Below are positions 8,641 through 17,728 of a DNA stretch of 64,000 bases, piece after piece. The stretch covers positions 1,426,001-1,490,000 of the forward strand of contig NC_018632.1 in the NCBI RefSeq assembly GCF_000172635.2, read 5' to 3'. Each line of letters begins with the position of its first letter. Within the stretch, counting starts at the first letter, position 1. Source of the DNA: Alteromonas macleodii ATCC 27126 (GTDB lineage: Bacteria; Pseudomonadota; Gammaproteobacteria; Enterobacterales; Alteromonadaceae). The position numbers and the translations under genes are program-made. The notes beneath the pieces were generated by a model. That model ran no database searches. It had not been told where the DNA came from and saw only the letters and a program-made list of their open reading frames with translations.

Positions 8641-10239
8641 TTATTGGCTGCCATTACGTGATGCTGAGTCAGCAAAGAAGAGATAGTCATTGGGCGCTGA
8701 GACCTTGTTTTGTTTCGCTTTGTACATGGCAATGTCAGCCAGTTTTATTAACGTACTCATGTCATCGCTCATGGCAGGGAAAAAGGAAACGCCCACACTC
8801 ATTGAAATAAAGGTTGGCTCTGGGTCGCCGTTAAAGTAGAAAGGTTGCTTCACCCCGTCATTCACTTTTTCTATGGCGCGTTTTACAGAAACTTCGTCTT
8901 CAGCTTGAAGTAATAATACAAACTCATCGCCGCCCCAACGTATCGCTACATCGTTTTTGCGAATTTTTTCCTGTAACTGTTCAGCCACAAAGATGAGTAC
9001 TTCGTCGCCCGCATCATGACCGAAAATATCGTTCACCGCTTTGAAGCCGTTCAGGTCAATTAACGCGAGAGCGAAGTGGTGGTCTTTTCTCATTAACTTC
9101 GCAATCAGCTTTTCACCGCCATTGCGATTATAAATACCTGTGAGTGCATCGAAGTCTGCCTGTAAGGCCAGTTTCTGGAGTTCGTGTTTTCTACTAGAAA
9201 TATCATTCAGCGTCAGCTGATAGTAGCGTTCGCCATCATCAGTGACTAAAGGGCTTGCGATTAGTTGAACCCATGTGGCGTCGTCAGTTTTCTCTGATTT
9301 TAGTTTATATTCACCTGTTGCAAACTCATTGCGTGCAAATGCCTCCGAAAGCGAAGTTTTCATTGCAGTAGGCGCTTCAAATAGCTCATCAAGTAGCTCG
9401 CCATAACCTTGCTTTATCTCTAGGCCAATCTTTTCTACCAAGTCGTTGAAGGCCTTATTTCTAAGCTCGATAATTCCATTTTCCGCCATTAACACAGTGG
9501 CAGACTTTGCGTTTTCAAAAAGCATTCTGAAACGCTTTTCCAGAAATTCGATTTCTTCCCTAAGTTGACGCTCTTGAGTGAATTGCTCTTCGACTTTGTT
9601 TAACAGTTGATTGGTGTCCTGCACCAGCTCGCCTATTTCACTTCGGGAGTGATACTCCGGCATTTCAATTCTTTCTTTTGTGCCTGGAGTAATCTTATGC
9701 AGTGAACGACCCACGCGAAGCATAGGAGAGATTATGATGTAGTAGGTAATTATCAACGCAACAATGCCGACAACCACTGCTTCAACATACAATGAATAAT
9801 TATTGTCAGTACTTATTTTTTTCGCCTGTTCAATAATGTGGGCAAAGTTAGGGTAAACATTGACCTCAGCCAAGGTGTCTTCAGGAATGAATGGGTGCCT
9901 CACCAAAAATACCCGAGGCTTGACGCCTTTGCTGATGGCATCGTTCACATTGAATTGATAATACATTGCATCGCTTTTAATAGACGCTGCGAGTATTTTT
10001 TCACTTTTAACCAAGCCGTTGATCGCCTCTTTTGCCAGATCTTCATCTTCTAAAAAAGCAGCGATAGACGCCGTTGCGGCAACGGTTTGGTAAAGTTCTT
10101 GAATATCGTTGTTCGCTTCACTAATTTCGTGCTCATACGTAGCGCGATAAAAAAATTCGGCGGTCGTAAGTACTACCAGCATAGCAGCAGCTACTAATAT
10201 GAGTGAAAAACGAAACCCTAAGCCGTGGATGTTAATCAA
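8641..10239 (-). CDS. Membrane diguanylate cyclase with periplasmic, HAMP-like and PAS domains
   Basis: Makes cyclic di-GMP. Order: N-terminal membrane helix (residues 8-28); a periplasmic domain of about 120 residues resembling CHASE8 (TVAATASIAAFLEDEDLAKEA); a second membrane helix (150-172); a HAMP-like linker and coiled coil to about 235; a PAS domain (240-350); and a GGDEF domain (360-520). The catalytic motif is intact (RWGGDEF), and an inhibitory I-site RKND lies five residues upstream, so the enzyme should be active and product-inhibited. Its start overlaps the stop of the upstream PBP-like gene by 8 bases, which indicates translational coupling. Confidence 0.92.
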   Translation of the reverse strand: MINIHGLGFRFSLILVAAAMLVVLTTAEFFYRATYEHEISEANNDIQELYQTVAATASIAAFLEDEDLAKEAINGLVKSEKILAASIKSDAMYYQFNVNDAISKGVKPRVFLVRHPFIPEDTLAEVNVYPNFAHIIEQAKKISTDNNYSLYVEAVVVGIVALIITYYIIISPMLRVGRSLHKITPGTKERIEMPEYHSRSEIGELVQDTNQLLNKVEEQFTQERQLREEIEFLEKRFRMLFENAKSATVLMAENGIIELRNKAFNDLVEKIGLEIKQGYGELLDELFEAPTAMKTSLSEAFARNEFATGEYKLKSEKTDDATWVQLIASPLVTDDGERYYQLTLNDISSRKHELQKLALQADFDALTGIYNRNGGEKLIAKLMRKDHHFALALIDLNGFKAVNDIFGHDAGDEVLIFVAEQLQEKIRKNDVAIRWGGDEFVLLLQAEDEVSVKRAIEKVNDGVKQPFYFNGDPEPTFISMSVGVSFFPAMSDDMSTLIKLADIAMYKAKQNKVSAPNDYLFFADSASRNGSQ

Positions 10240-10675
10240 AGCGGTACACTACCTTCATTTTGTCGGTGACGTACGACTCATATACATAGGCTAAGGCTGA
10301 CTCATCGTCTTCTAGCCGTTGTTTAACATCTTCTATAGTTTGTTCTATCGCAGGTGGTTTAACACGTCCAGAAAACTTCAGTCTAGACCAATACGCATTA
10401 ACGCGAGCAAGGGGAAGGCCCACCAGCGATTTATAAAATTGACCTTTTAGCTCGTCATTAAGCTCTATATCGATGGGCGTTGCCTGCCTACCGTTAGGGA
10501 AAGCCGAGTACTTGCCCATGAAGAGATCTATAATCCCTTTCTTATCTAAAACCTGCACATCATTGTTTAAGTTAGTAACAACAACGATTTTCTCTTGTGA
10601 TTGCGCTACAGAGGAAAAGCTATACAAGGCAAGCACGACAGCCAGTAGGGGTGAGAAGTGTTTATAAAAAGTCAT
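10232..10675 (-). CDS. Small periplasmic PBP-like (PstS-related) protein
   Basis: A secreted protein of 147 aa with a Sec signal peptide (cleavage near SVAQS, residue 26). The mature part resembles one lobe of phosphate-type binding proteins: EKIVVVTNLNNDVQVLDKKGIIDLFMGKYSAFPNG is the usual opening of these PBP-like domains, and YSRLKFSGR-type spacing follows near residue 100. It is far too short for a complete two-lobe transporter receptor and no ABC permease is nearby, so a sensing or adaptor role for the adjacent cyclase is more likely. AGGGGGAG precedes the ATG. Confidence 0.8.
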   Translation of the reverse strand: MTFYKHFSPLLAVVLALYSFSSVAQSQEKIVVVTNLNNDVQVLDKKGIIDLFMGKYSAFPNGRQATPIDIELNDELKGQFYKSLVGLPLARVNAYWSRLKFSGRVKPPAIEQTIEDVKQRLEDDESALAYVYESYVTDKMKVVYRFD

Positions 10676-10684
10676 CTCCTCCCC

Positions 10685-11929
10685 CTAAAAGCTGAAACTT
10701 AACGCAACAAAGAGAGTGTGAACAACCCCATCTTCATCATCTACAACAAGACCATCTCTGGCGCGTAGGCCAGTTCCTCTAGCTTCAACATCAGTTCGCT
10801 CAAGCTGCACTTTAAAGGCTAGGTTTTCTTGCAAATCCCAACGCCATCCGAGAGAAAGTGTTTGTTGATGATGTGCCAAGCTACTCGCTACTTCTTCTAC
10901 AAAAACGGCTAGTTGAGCAGTGCTCTCGTTTATTGGGAAGCCAGGTTGCTCTTGGCTAAGAAAGTATGTGTCTGTCTTTGCAAATGAGTATAAACCGTAG
11001 AATGTATGCGCACCATAAAGATAGCTGAGGTTGAGGAAGCCATTAAAAGAGGGTCTCAACGCAATTGAATTTGAATCGATATATGATAGCTCGCCAGAAA
11101 GCTCCCACGCATCAAAATAACGGTTGAAGTAAACGGACGTATAGTGAATGGTTGTATCTTTAAGGCTTACTTCTTTAGCAAAGTCTATGGCGCCGCTCCA
11201 AAATGGCTGTAGCTGCGCAACGGAAGCAGCGACAACTGCTAAATCTTCGTCGTCATTGTCCGCTTCGGTTTGGGTGTGTTTAAGAGCAAGGCTCCAGTCG
11301 AATGAGACAAATTCAACACCAATTGAACGTAAGTTATTAAACCTAATCGGGTTGTAATCGTCACTAGAAAAGTCACTCTCTCCGCTTCCCCAAAAGCCTT
11401 TAATCAATAAATTAAAGTTGTCGTAAGGCTTAGTGTAGCTAATGTCTCCTCCATCAAAGCTTCTTGCGGGAACAATACCGTAAACCTCGGTGGGGACTTT
11501 CACCCAAGGATAGGCTATCGACACGTCTCTGGTATCACTGAAGTGAAAAATATCGGCCGCAAGTCTTCCTGCTCTTACTTGCCATGATGGGGTTATATCG
11601 TATCTTAGAAAAGCCATCTGGGTTATCGAATCCAGGTTTTGCTCATCTTGCTCTCGATAAACGAATTGACCCACAAAGTCTAGGTTATCAGAAACGCTGT
11701 AATCAAGCTGTACGCCAACTAAACTCAAAGGCTTGAATGCAAGGCCGCCTTTTTTCGCCGATTCAGCTTGAGACCGGTCTGAACGAAACTGATACCTGTC
11801 AGAATCGGAAGTTGCTGTTGCAACGGTGCCAAAACCACTAACCTTTACGTTCTCTTTTTCAGCAAACGCACTATTAACAATGAGGAAGCTCATCACCATA
11901 GCGATAACTGAGAAGGGCTTTTTAATCAT
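10685..11929 (-). CDS. Outer-membrane beta-barrel (porin-like) protein
   Basis: A 414-aa protein with a signal peptide (MIKKPF...NSAFA, cleavage near residue 23), alternating amphipathic strands throughout, and a C-terminal strand LFVALSFSF ending in Phe, the Bam recognition signature. Central strands such as SWQVRAGRLAADIFHFSDTRD resemble porins of sugar- or anion-selective type. I take ATG at 11929 rather than the TTG one codon earlier. It is the first gene of a unit with the PBP-like and diguanylate cyclase genes, 9 bases upstream of the former. Its ligand is unknown. Confidence 0.82.
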   Translation of the reverse strand: MIKKPFSVIAMVMSFLIVNSAFAEKENVKVSGFGTVATATSDSDRYQFRSDRSQAESAKKGGLAFKPLSLVGVQLDYSVSDNLDFVGQFVYREQDEQNLDSITQMAFLRYDITPSWQVRAGRLAADIFHFSDTRDVSIAYPWVKVPTEVYGIVPARSFDGGDISYTKPYDNFNLLIKGFWGSGESDFSSDDYNPIRFNNLRSIGVEFVSFDWSLALKHTQTEADNDDEDLAVVAASVAQLQPFWSGAIDFAKEVSLKDTTIHYTSVYFNRYFDAWELSGELSYIDSNSIALRPSFNGFLNLSYLYGAHTFYGLYSFAKTDTYFLSQEQPGFPINESTAQLAVFVEEVASSLAHHQQTLSLGWRWDLQENLAFKVQLERTDVEARGTGLRARDGLVVDDEDGVVHTLFVALSFSF

Positions 11930-12260
11930 CAATGCGTATCCAAATTCAAGCTTGTCTTTGCTAACACCTAAAAATCATACTTTCGAGCTGCTGGTTACAG
12001 TAAGAATAGTAAAGAAACAGGAAAACGTATGAAAAGTCAGCTTTTTTTATTTTTTTAACCGAGCGCTTGATAAATGCGAGTGGTATCTTCGAGCGTTGTT
12101 TGACCAGCATATCATTTAGCTTGTCGTTACTGTAGGGGGATTCCTAATATGACTTATTGTTACTGCTGCTTTTTTATTTTCAACAGAAATGTTTGTAAGC
12201 GGCTTTCACTGTCTACGGCTCCAATTTGCTTTATAATTCCTGACGTAAAGGAGAAAAAAC
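11930..12260. other. Divergent intergenic region
   Basis: About 330 bases separate the porin-like gene from the YgjP remnant. A TATAAT at 12232-12237 sits suitably ahead of the remnant, without a good -35. Otherwise the stretch is AT-rich with T runs, and I find no supported gene. Confidence 0.4.
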
Positions 12261-12754
12261 GTGAATGAATATGCTCGGTATTTTAACGGCTACCCTTCAA
12301 CTATTGTGGAGCAAGCCTTACAGCTCATTTCCAGCAATCGGCTACAGCGTTATTTACTAAAAAATACCCAGAGGCCCATGATATAACCACCGACAAATTG
12401 CTGTATCAGTACGCGACGGAATTAAAAAAGCGATACTTAAAAAATGCGCCACCGTTTGGGCGCGCCGCGTTTAAAAAGCAAGGTGATATGATAACTAACG
12501 CGCTAGGTACGCATACTTACCGTATGCAGGGTAAAACGCGCAAACACGACTTGGCCATTAATAACGATTTACTCTATGCCCCAGAGGCCTTGTTAAAAGC
12601 CCTTGTAGTGCATGAACTGGCGCACTTTAAAGAAAAGACCACAATAAAGCCTTCTATAAACTTTGCTGCTATATGGAGCCAGATTATCATAACTAGGCTG
12701 GATTTACGCTTGTTCTGTGTGGCCGTATCAATGGGAGAAAATCCGTACACGTAA
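12261..12754 (+). pseudogene. Frameshifted YgjP-type zinc metallopeptidase
   Basis: The conceptual protein matches E. coli YgjP (M48-like, DUF45) along its length but needs three frames. The start (MNEYARYFNGYPSTIVEQA, GTG 12261 after AAAGGAG) is in one frame. TKKYPEAHDITTDKLLYQY through VVHELAHFKEK is in a second, and DHNKAFYKLCCYMEPDYH in a third before DLRLFCVAVSMGENPYT returns to the second. The breaks lie near 12347, 12636 and between 12687 and 12700, and are best explained by about four one-base deletions. The zinc motif HELAH survives. An intact 118-aa frame (12398-12754) is only a fragment. Confidence 0.85.
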
Positions 12755-12867
12755 CATGTGAACGCCTCATCAGGTGTCGCTATGTTTAAACCCATGTTGA
12801 GTACAATTGTCGTGTGCTTGCTATAACTAAATTAAAGCCCAAGCGCTGGAATTAACGAGGAGTATTA

Positions 12868-13287
12868 ATGAGCATTGCTAAAATTATGTCTACGCGGGTG
12901 GTTAGCGTGCACATGGATGACAGTTTACAGTCATTGCGCGAGCTCTTTGCTGCTACGGGGTTTCATCATTTGGTCGTGGTGCATGACAATAAGCTGCAGG
13001 GGATTATATCTGACAGAGACTTGATGAAATCGATTAGTCCTTTTGTAGATACCCTAAGCGAACGAAAGCTTGATCGCGCTACATTGGATAAAAAAGCGCA
13101 CCAAATCATGACTCGTGAAGTCATTACACTTAACCCAAGTGACTCTGTTTATTCGGCTATTGAGCTTTTTAATACCCATAAAATTTCCTGCATTCCTATT
13201 ATCGACACGAAAAGGCATCCAGTAGGAATGGTGTCGTGGCGCGATGTGATGAAGTTTATGCAAAGTAGGGTAGAGGCAAAGCGTTAG
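12868..13287 (+). CDS. Two-CBS-domain protein
   Basis: A soluble 139-aa protein made of a CBS pair: IMSTRVVSVHMDDSLQSLRELF...GIISDRDLMKSI (residues 6-55) and IMTREVITLNPSDSVYSAIELF...GMVSWRDVMKFM (75-134). CBS pairs bind adenine nucleotides or SAM and usually regulate a partner, and free-standing ones like this have no assigned target. GAGGAG lies 8 bases before the ATG. It is followed by an inverted repeat shared with the converging RND gene. Confidence 0.9.
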   Translation: MSIAKIMSTRVVSVHMDDSLQSLRELFAATGFHHLVVVHDNKLQGIISDRDLMKSISPFVDTLSERKLDRATLDKKAHQIMTREVITLNPSDSVYSAIELFNTHKISCIPIIDTKRHPVGMVSWRDVMKFMQSRVEAKR

Positions 13288-13335
13288 GTCGGTACTCGTA
13301 TGTTATTAATAGTGAACACCGCTTTAAAGGGGAGT

Positions 13336-13375
13336 GGTCTCTCTACCTGCGTTTATAAATTGCGGTAAAGAGACC
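13336..13375. terminator. Possible bidirectional terminator between convergent genes
   Basis: GGTCTCT and AGAGACC, extended by TACC/GGTA with one offset base, form a stem around about 18 bases between the CBS gene and the RND permease stop. There is no strong T tract on either side, so the termination role is tentative. Confidence 0.45.
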
Positions 13376-13390
13376 GTTAGTTTTAAAGCG

Positions 13391-16300
13391 TTAGCTTTTG
13401 CGGTAGCTGACTTTAAACAGCAAACTGTAGAGTACGGGCACAGCGATAAGTGTAAGTACCGTCGCAAAGGCCAGGCCACCCATAATGGTCACTGCCATAT
13501 CGGCAAAGAAGGCGTCGAACAGCAGCGGCGCCATACCTAAAATGGTCGTTACCGCCGCCAGTGAAACAGGGCGTACACGGCTGATCGTAGCGTCAACAAT
13601 CGCTTGGCGAATGGCTAAGCCTTCTTCTATCTGAAGGTCAATTTCTTCAATAAGTACAATAGCGTTCTTAATAAGCATGCCAAACAAGCTTAAAAAGCCG
13701 AGTAGCGACATAAAGCCAAACGGCATATCGGTACCCAATAAACCAGAGACTACACCAACAATAGCCATAGGTACTACAAGCCAGATAATCAGCGGCTGAC
13801 GAGCATGACCGAATAGCAACACTGAGATAATAAACATGACTAGGAAGCCAGCAGGCAAGCCAGCGCCCAGCGCTTTTTGTGCATCGCTAGAGCTTTCAAA
13901 TTCGCCACCCCATTCTAATGAATATCCAGCTGGAAGTTCTATGTCTTCAATAAGTGGGCGGATTCTCGCTAACGCTTTGGCTGCAGTTTCATCGTCACCC
14001 GGCTCAGCTTCTACCGTAATGGTGCGAACGCGGTCGCGACGGTGAATACGCATTTCTTCGGTCATTAACTCCAAGCCCTGAGATACCTGCGTGAAAGGCA
14101 CATACTGGCGCTGTTGCGTAGACCATACTTGTGATTCACGTATTGATTGAAGCTCGGTATCTTCAGCCTTACCCATCTTTGCAATAATGTTGTAAGCATA
14201 ATCACCGTCTTGCACCGTACCTAGCTGAACGCCGCTACTTGCATACTGTATGGTCTGGCTAAAGTCACTATGCGAAACGCCAGCAATCCCTGCGTTGTAG
14301 TTGTCAAATTGCGTATTAATGGCAAAGCCTTTTTCACGCCAGTTATGTCGAACGTCTTTCACTTGTCCGTCAGCAAAAAGCAGTGCTTTGGCTTCATCCG
14401 CCAGTTCGCGAAGTACCTCAGTATCAGGGCCTGAAAAACGGGCCTCAAGTTTTGCACCAGAGCCAGGGCCAAACTGCATGCGTTCCATATAAAAGCTAGC
14501 GTCGAAGTCCAGGTCGGTAAGCTTACTCGAAAGCGCACTTTGAATAGCCGGAATATTATCAAGTTCATTCGCACGAACCATGAAAAAGGCATAGTTTTCG
14601 TTAGCACTTTTAGGTGCATAAGTTAGGGTGAAACGATCGGCGCCTTGCCCTATAAAGGTGGTTACAGCCGTGACGTTTTCCATTCCCAAAATACGAGCTT
14701 CAGCTTCTTTTGCAATGACTTCAGTGGCACGTATATCTCTATCTTGCGGGCCCCAATAATGCACAAAGAACAGCGGCGCGTTTGACGGAGGGAAGAAGCC
14801 TTGTTTTACCATGCCAAAACTTCCATAAGCCACGATAGTAATAACAAACAGTGCACCAATGGTTACCCAACGAAGCTTAAGTGCGCCTAAAAGTGCACGC
14901 TTAAACCAGCGTTGTGATGCAGAGAGTTCGTTACCTGTGGATTGCCCAATACCTTTGCGGTAAAAATATGCGCCAAGCACGGGCACCAAGGTTACCGCTA
15001 ATACCCAACTTATCATGAGGGAGACCAATACTACGGCAAACAATGAATAAAGAAACTCGCCTGTAGCATCGTTTGAAAGGCCTATGCCTGAAAAAGCCGC
15101 AATACCGATAACGGTTGCGCCAAGTAAGGGCCACTGCGTTCGCTTAACAATAAAGCTGGCTGATTCTTTGGCTGTAGAGCCGGTGGCCATGCGCAGCATC
15201 ATCCCCTCAGCAACTACGATAGCGTTATCTACCAGCATACCCATGGCGATAACCATGGCACCAAGTGATATCCTTTGAAGCTGAATATCCATAAGCCACA
15301 TGATTAGAATAGTACCTAGTACGGTGACAAGAAGCACAGAGCCAACTACCACGCCTGAGCGCCATCCCATGAACAAACATAGCGTTAAGGTAACAACCGC
15401 CACCGACATAACGAGGTTATTAATAAAGCCAGTAACCGATTCGTCGACGACTGAGGCCTGATCGTAAATAGGCGTAAGCGTAATACCGACAGGCAGTTCT
15501 TGAAGCAGCTTTTCTACTTTTGCGTTAACGCGCTCGCCCACATCAACAATGTTAACGTCGGTCAACGCTGATACTGAAAGCGTAAGTGCTTCTTCGCCGT
15601 TGTAGCGTACATGAACGGGCTGTATGTCGGCAGGCTCTAACTTTAGCGTGGCAATATCAGCAACCCGAAGGGAACGGTTTGTGCCAGGCACTACCACTGA
15701 CAGATTAGATATTTCTTCTAGTCTGTCTGGTGCGCGCTCTACAATTAGGCGCACATTTTTTTCGTCAACTTTAATACGACCGCCGTTGAACGGGCGCAGG
15801 TTGTCTTCAAAAAGAGAGGCGAGATCAGGAAATGAAATGCCTAAGCCCGCGAGTTGATAAGGGTTGATATAGGCCACTATCTGTTCTTTTTGAACGCCAG
15901 TTACATTTACCTTGGCAACGCCTTCAGTAGTAAGTAGGTCACGTCGAATAATGCGGGCGAATTCTCGAAGCTCCCGAGTATCGAAATCAGGTGCGCTTAA
16001 CGCGTAATAAAGCCCGTAAACGTCACCGAAATCATCAAATACCACTGGGTTTTGTGCCCCCGTTGGCAACGAGCTTGCGGTGTCGCGAAGTCGCTTTCTC
16101 AACTCATCCCAAATCTGTGGCAAGAGGTTACTGTCGTAAGTACTCTTAACTTCAACGGTAATCTCTGAAAGGCCCGGCGATGAAACTGACGTCACTTCCT
16201 TTAACTGCGGCATTTGCTGAATGGCAATTTCCAAGCGTTCAGTGACTTCACGTTCTACCTTTTCAGCACTGGCTCCAGGATAGTTGGTGTATACCTTTAC

Positions 16301-16432
16301 CTGTTTGATAGTAAACGCAGGGTCTTCTAAGCGACCAATTTTACTCATAGCCAAAACGCCGCCTAAAAGCAGGATGACTACCATTAGCCAAATGTTGACG
16401 GGCTTATCAATTGAATAGCGTGCGATATCCAT
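13391..16432 (-). CDS. RND efflux permease (AcrB/HAE-1-like)
   Basis: A proton-driven inner-membrane exporter of 1013 aa. Typical duplication: helix 1 (IDKPVNIWLMVVILLL), a periplasmic porter domain opening with VYTNYPGASAEKVEREVTE, helices 2-6 (330-490), helix 7 near 530, a second porter domain and helices 8-12 (860-1010). The helix-4 relay segment reads GMLVDNAIVVAEG, with Asp-Asn where AcrB has Asp-Asp. The adaptor gene lies 3 bases upstream in the same operon and a divergent TetR gene sits beyond it. No outer-membrane factor is encoded here, so a TolC from elsewhere is implied. Substrates are unknown. Confidence 0.94.
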   Translation of the reverse strand: MDIARYSIDKPVNIWLMVVILLLGGVLAMSKIGRLEDPAFTIKQVKVYTNYPGASAEKVEREVTERLEIAIQQMPQLKEVTSVSSPGLSEITVEVKSTYDSNLLPQIWDELRKRLRDTASSLPTGAQNPVVFDDFGDVYGLYYALSAPDFDTRELREFARIIRRDLLTTEGVAKVNVTGVQKEQIVAYINPYQLAGLGISFPDLASLFEDNLRPFNGGRIKVDEKNVRLIVERAPDRLEEISNLSVVVPGTNRSLRVADIATLKLEPADIQPVHVRYNGEEALTLSVSALTDVNIVDVGERVNAKVEKLLQELPVGITLTPIYDQASVVDESVTGFINNLVMSVAVVTLTLCLFMGWRSGVVVGSVLLVTVLGTILIMWLMDIQLQRISLGAMVIAMGMLVDNAIVVAEGMMLRMATGSTAKESASFIVKRTQWPLLGATVIGIAAFSGIGLSNDATGEFLYSLFAVVLVSLMISWVLAVTLVPVLGAYFYRKGIGQSTGNELSASQRWFKRALLGALKLRWVTIGALFVITIVAYGSFGMVKQGFFPPSNAPLFFVHYWGPQDRDIRATEVIAKEAEARILGMENVTAVTTFIGQGADRFTLTYAPKSANENYAFFMVRANELDNIPAIQSALSSKLTDLDFDASFYMERMQFGPGSGAKLEARFSGPDTEVLRELADEAKALLFADGQVKDVRHNWREKGFAINTQFDNYNAGIAGVSHSDFSQTIQYASSGVQLGTVQDGDYAYNIIAKMGKAEDTELQSIRESQVWSTQQRQYVPFTQVSQGLELMTEEMRIHRRDRVRTITVEAEPGDDETAAKALARIRPLIEDIELPAGYSLEWGGEFESSSDAQKALGAGLPAGFLVMFIISVLLFGHARQPLIIWLVVPMAIVGVVSGLLGTDMPFGFMSLLGFLSLFGMLIKNAIVLIEEIDLQIEEGLAIRQAIVDATISRVRPVSLAAVTTILGMAPLLFDAFFADMAVTIMGGLAFATVLTLIAVPVLYSLLFKVSYRKS

Positions 16433-16435
16433 AAA

Positions 16436-17524
16436 TTACTTCTCTCCTTGGTAAGGAAGCACTTTCATGTCTGCACGCATTTGTGTTGCTCCAGCAGCAA
16501 CCACTTGCTGGCCAAGGGTGATTTCGCCCTGGCTCTTAGCCTCAATAATCGCTAGCTCATTTTCAATATGCTTAACGTTTACAGCTTGCTTGGCCACTGA
16601 ACTTGTTTCATTGTTATATACCCACACTGCAAAGCCTGAGTCCTTGTCACCTACAAGTGCTCTTACTGGCACAACAAAGCCTTCTGGATAAAGGCTACCT
16701 TGTAGGCTGACTTTTACCACTGCGCGCGCGCCCGGTGTTAGGGGGAGTTCTTCGCGAGGCTCCATGGCAAACACCACTTCATAAGTTTGCGACACAGGAT
16801 CAGGTTGGGTAGAGTGCTCTACATAGTTCACCGGATACCACTGACTGCGATTGGTGGCTAATGTGGCGCTGGCTTGTTTTATCCCACGGCCAATATTGGC
16901 AGTAAGTAAGCGCTCAGGAACATTAATGTTGAAGTATATTTTAGATACATCTTGCAGGCGAGCAATCGGCGTACCTGCGGCAACAAAACTGTTATTTTCA
17001 ACAAGTCGTTGAGATACCTTTGCATCAAAAGGAGCATATAGCTGTGTGTAGCTCAAATCTTGCTCTGCATTTTTTAAGTCGATAACTGCTAGTTCGTAAG
17101 ATGTTTTTGCAGTATCCAGAGAGCTCTGTGCAACTAGCTTTTGAGCGAACATTTTCTCAATTCTATCAAGCTCTCGTTTGGCCTGATCAAGTCGTGTCGT
17201 AGACTCGTCCACGCGTCTTTCGAATGGTTTACGATCAATAGTGGCCAGTAACTTGCCTTTATTGATATCACTGCCTGTCACCAAGTCGGTCTGGATAAGG
17301 CGACCTGAAACTTCAAAGCTTAAATCGACGGTTTTCACTGCCGATACAACGGCAGGGAAAGTGAATTCGTCAAAGTCTGGAATGTTGCTAACCGTAGCGA
17401 GTTTGACATAACGAGGTGCAACGTTTGCTTGTTGCTCGGCAGGCTCTTCGGAAGAACATGCACTTAAAGTGGAAACCGATAAAACGCTTAAAAATAAAAT
17501 GTGAGAGAATCGCATCATGGACAT
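16436..17524 (-). CDS. RND periplasmic adaptor lipoprotein
   Basis: Membrane-fusion protein of 362 aa linking the RND permease to an outer-membrane channel. The signal sequence ends in a lipobox LSAC (Cys near residue 23), so it is a lipoprotein. Then comes a lipoyl/barrel-sandwich half (LSFEVSGRLIQTDLVTGSDI), a helical hairpin (residues 105-160, LDQAKRELDRIEKMF), the second lipoyl half (YAPFDAKVSQRLVENNSFV) and a beta-barrel. It precedes the permease by 3 bases and is the first gene of the operon, opposite the TetR gene. Confidence 0.92.
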   Translation of the reverse strand: MSMMRFSHILFLSVLSVSTLSACSSEEPAEQQANVAPRYVKLATVSNIPDFDEFTFPAVVSAVKTVDLSFEVSGRLIQTDLVTGSDINKGKLLATIDRKPFERRVDESTTRLDQAKRELDRIEKMFAQKLVAQSSLDTAKTSYELAVIDLKNAEQDLSYTQLYAPFDAKVSQRLVENNSFVAAGTPIARLQDVSKIYFNINVPERLLTANIGRGIKQASATLATNRSQWYPVNYVEHSTQPDPVSQTYEVVFAMEPREELPLTPGARAVVKVSLQGSLYPEGFVVPVRALVGDKDSGFAVWVYNNETSSVAKQAVNVKHIENELAIIEAKSQGEITLGQQVVAAGATQMRADMKVLPYQGEK

Positions 17525-17621
17525 AGGTGTATGTAATCCATAGTCAGGGTAATTAAAGTATAGATGTGTAAACCCCAGGTAGTGATGGTATGCACAACGG
17601 CAGCAAAGATAGTCATTACCT

Positions 17622-17672
17622 AAAGTAAACTGGTGAGTGCATTTTAGTGCGGTCGCATTGAAAAGTAAACTG
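17622..17672. promoter_or_regulatory. Direct repeats between TetR and RND operon (candidate operators)
   Basis: AAAGTAAACTG occurs twice, at 17622-17632 and 17662-17672, exactly 40 bases apart, in the 204-base divergent promoter region. Repeats on this spacing (about four helical turns) are plausible binding sites for the adjacent TetR regulator, though TetR sites are usually palindromes. Confidence 0.4.
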
Positions 17673-17728
17673 TTCGGTGTAAAATGATCGGGTTAATGTA
17701 GCGGATAACTAATTTTGAGAATTTCCAT

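Noticed and set aside
12398..12754. Stand-alone 118-aa gene with HELAH motif
   Set aside because: Its start lacks a ribosome-binding site and homology to YgjP continues upstream and downstream in other frames, so it is part of a pseudogene.
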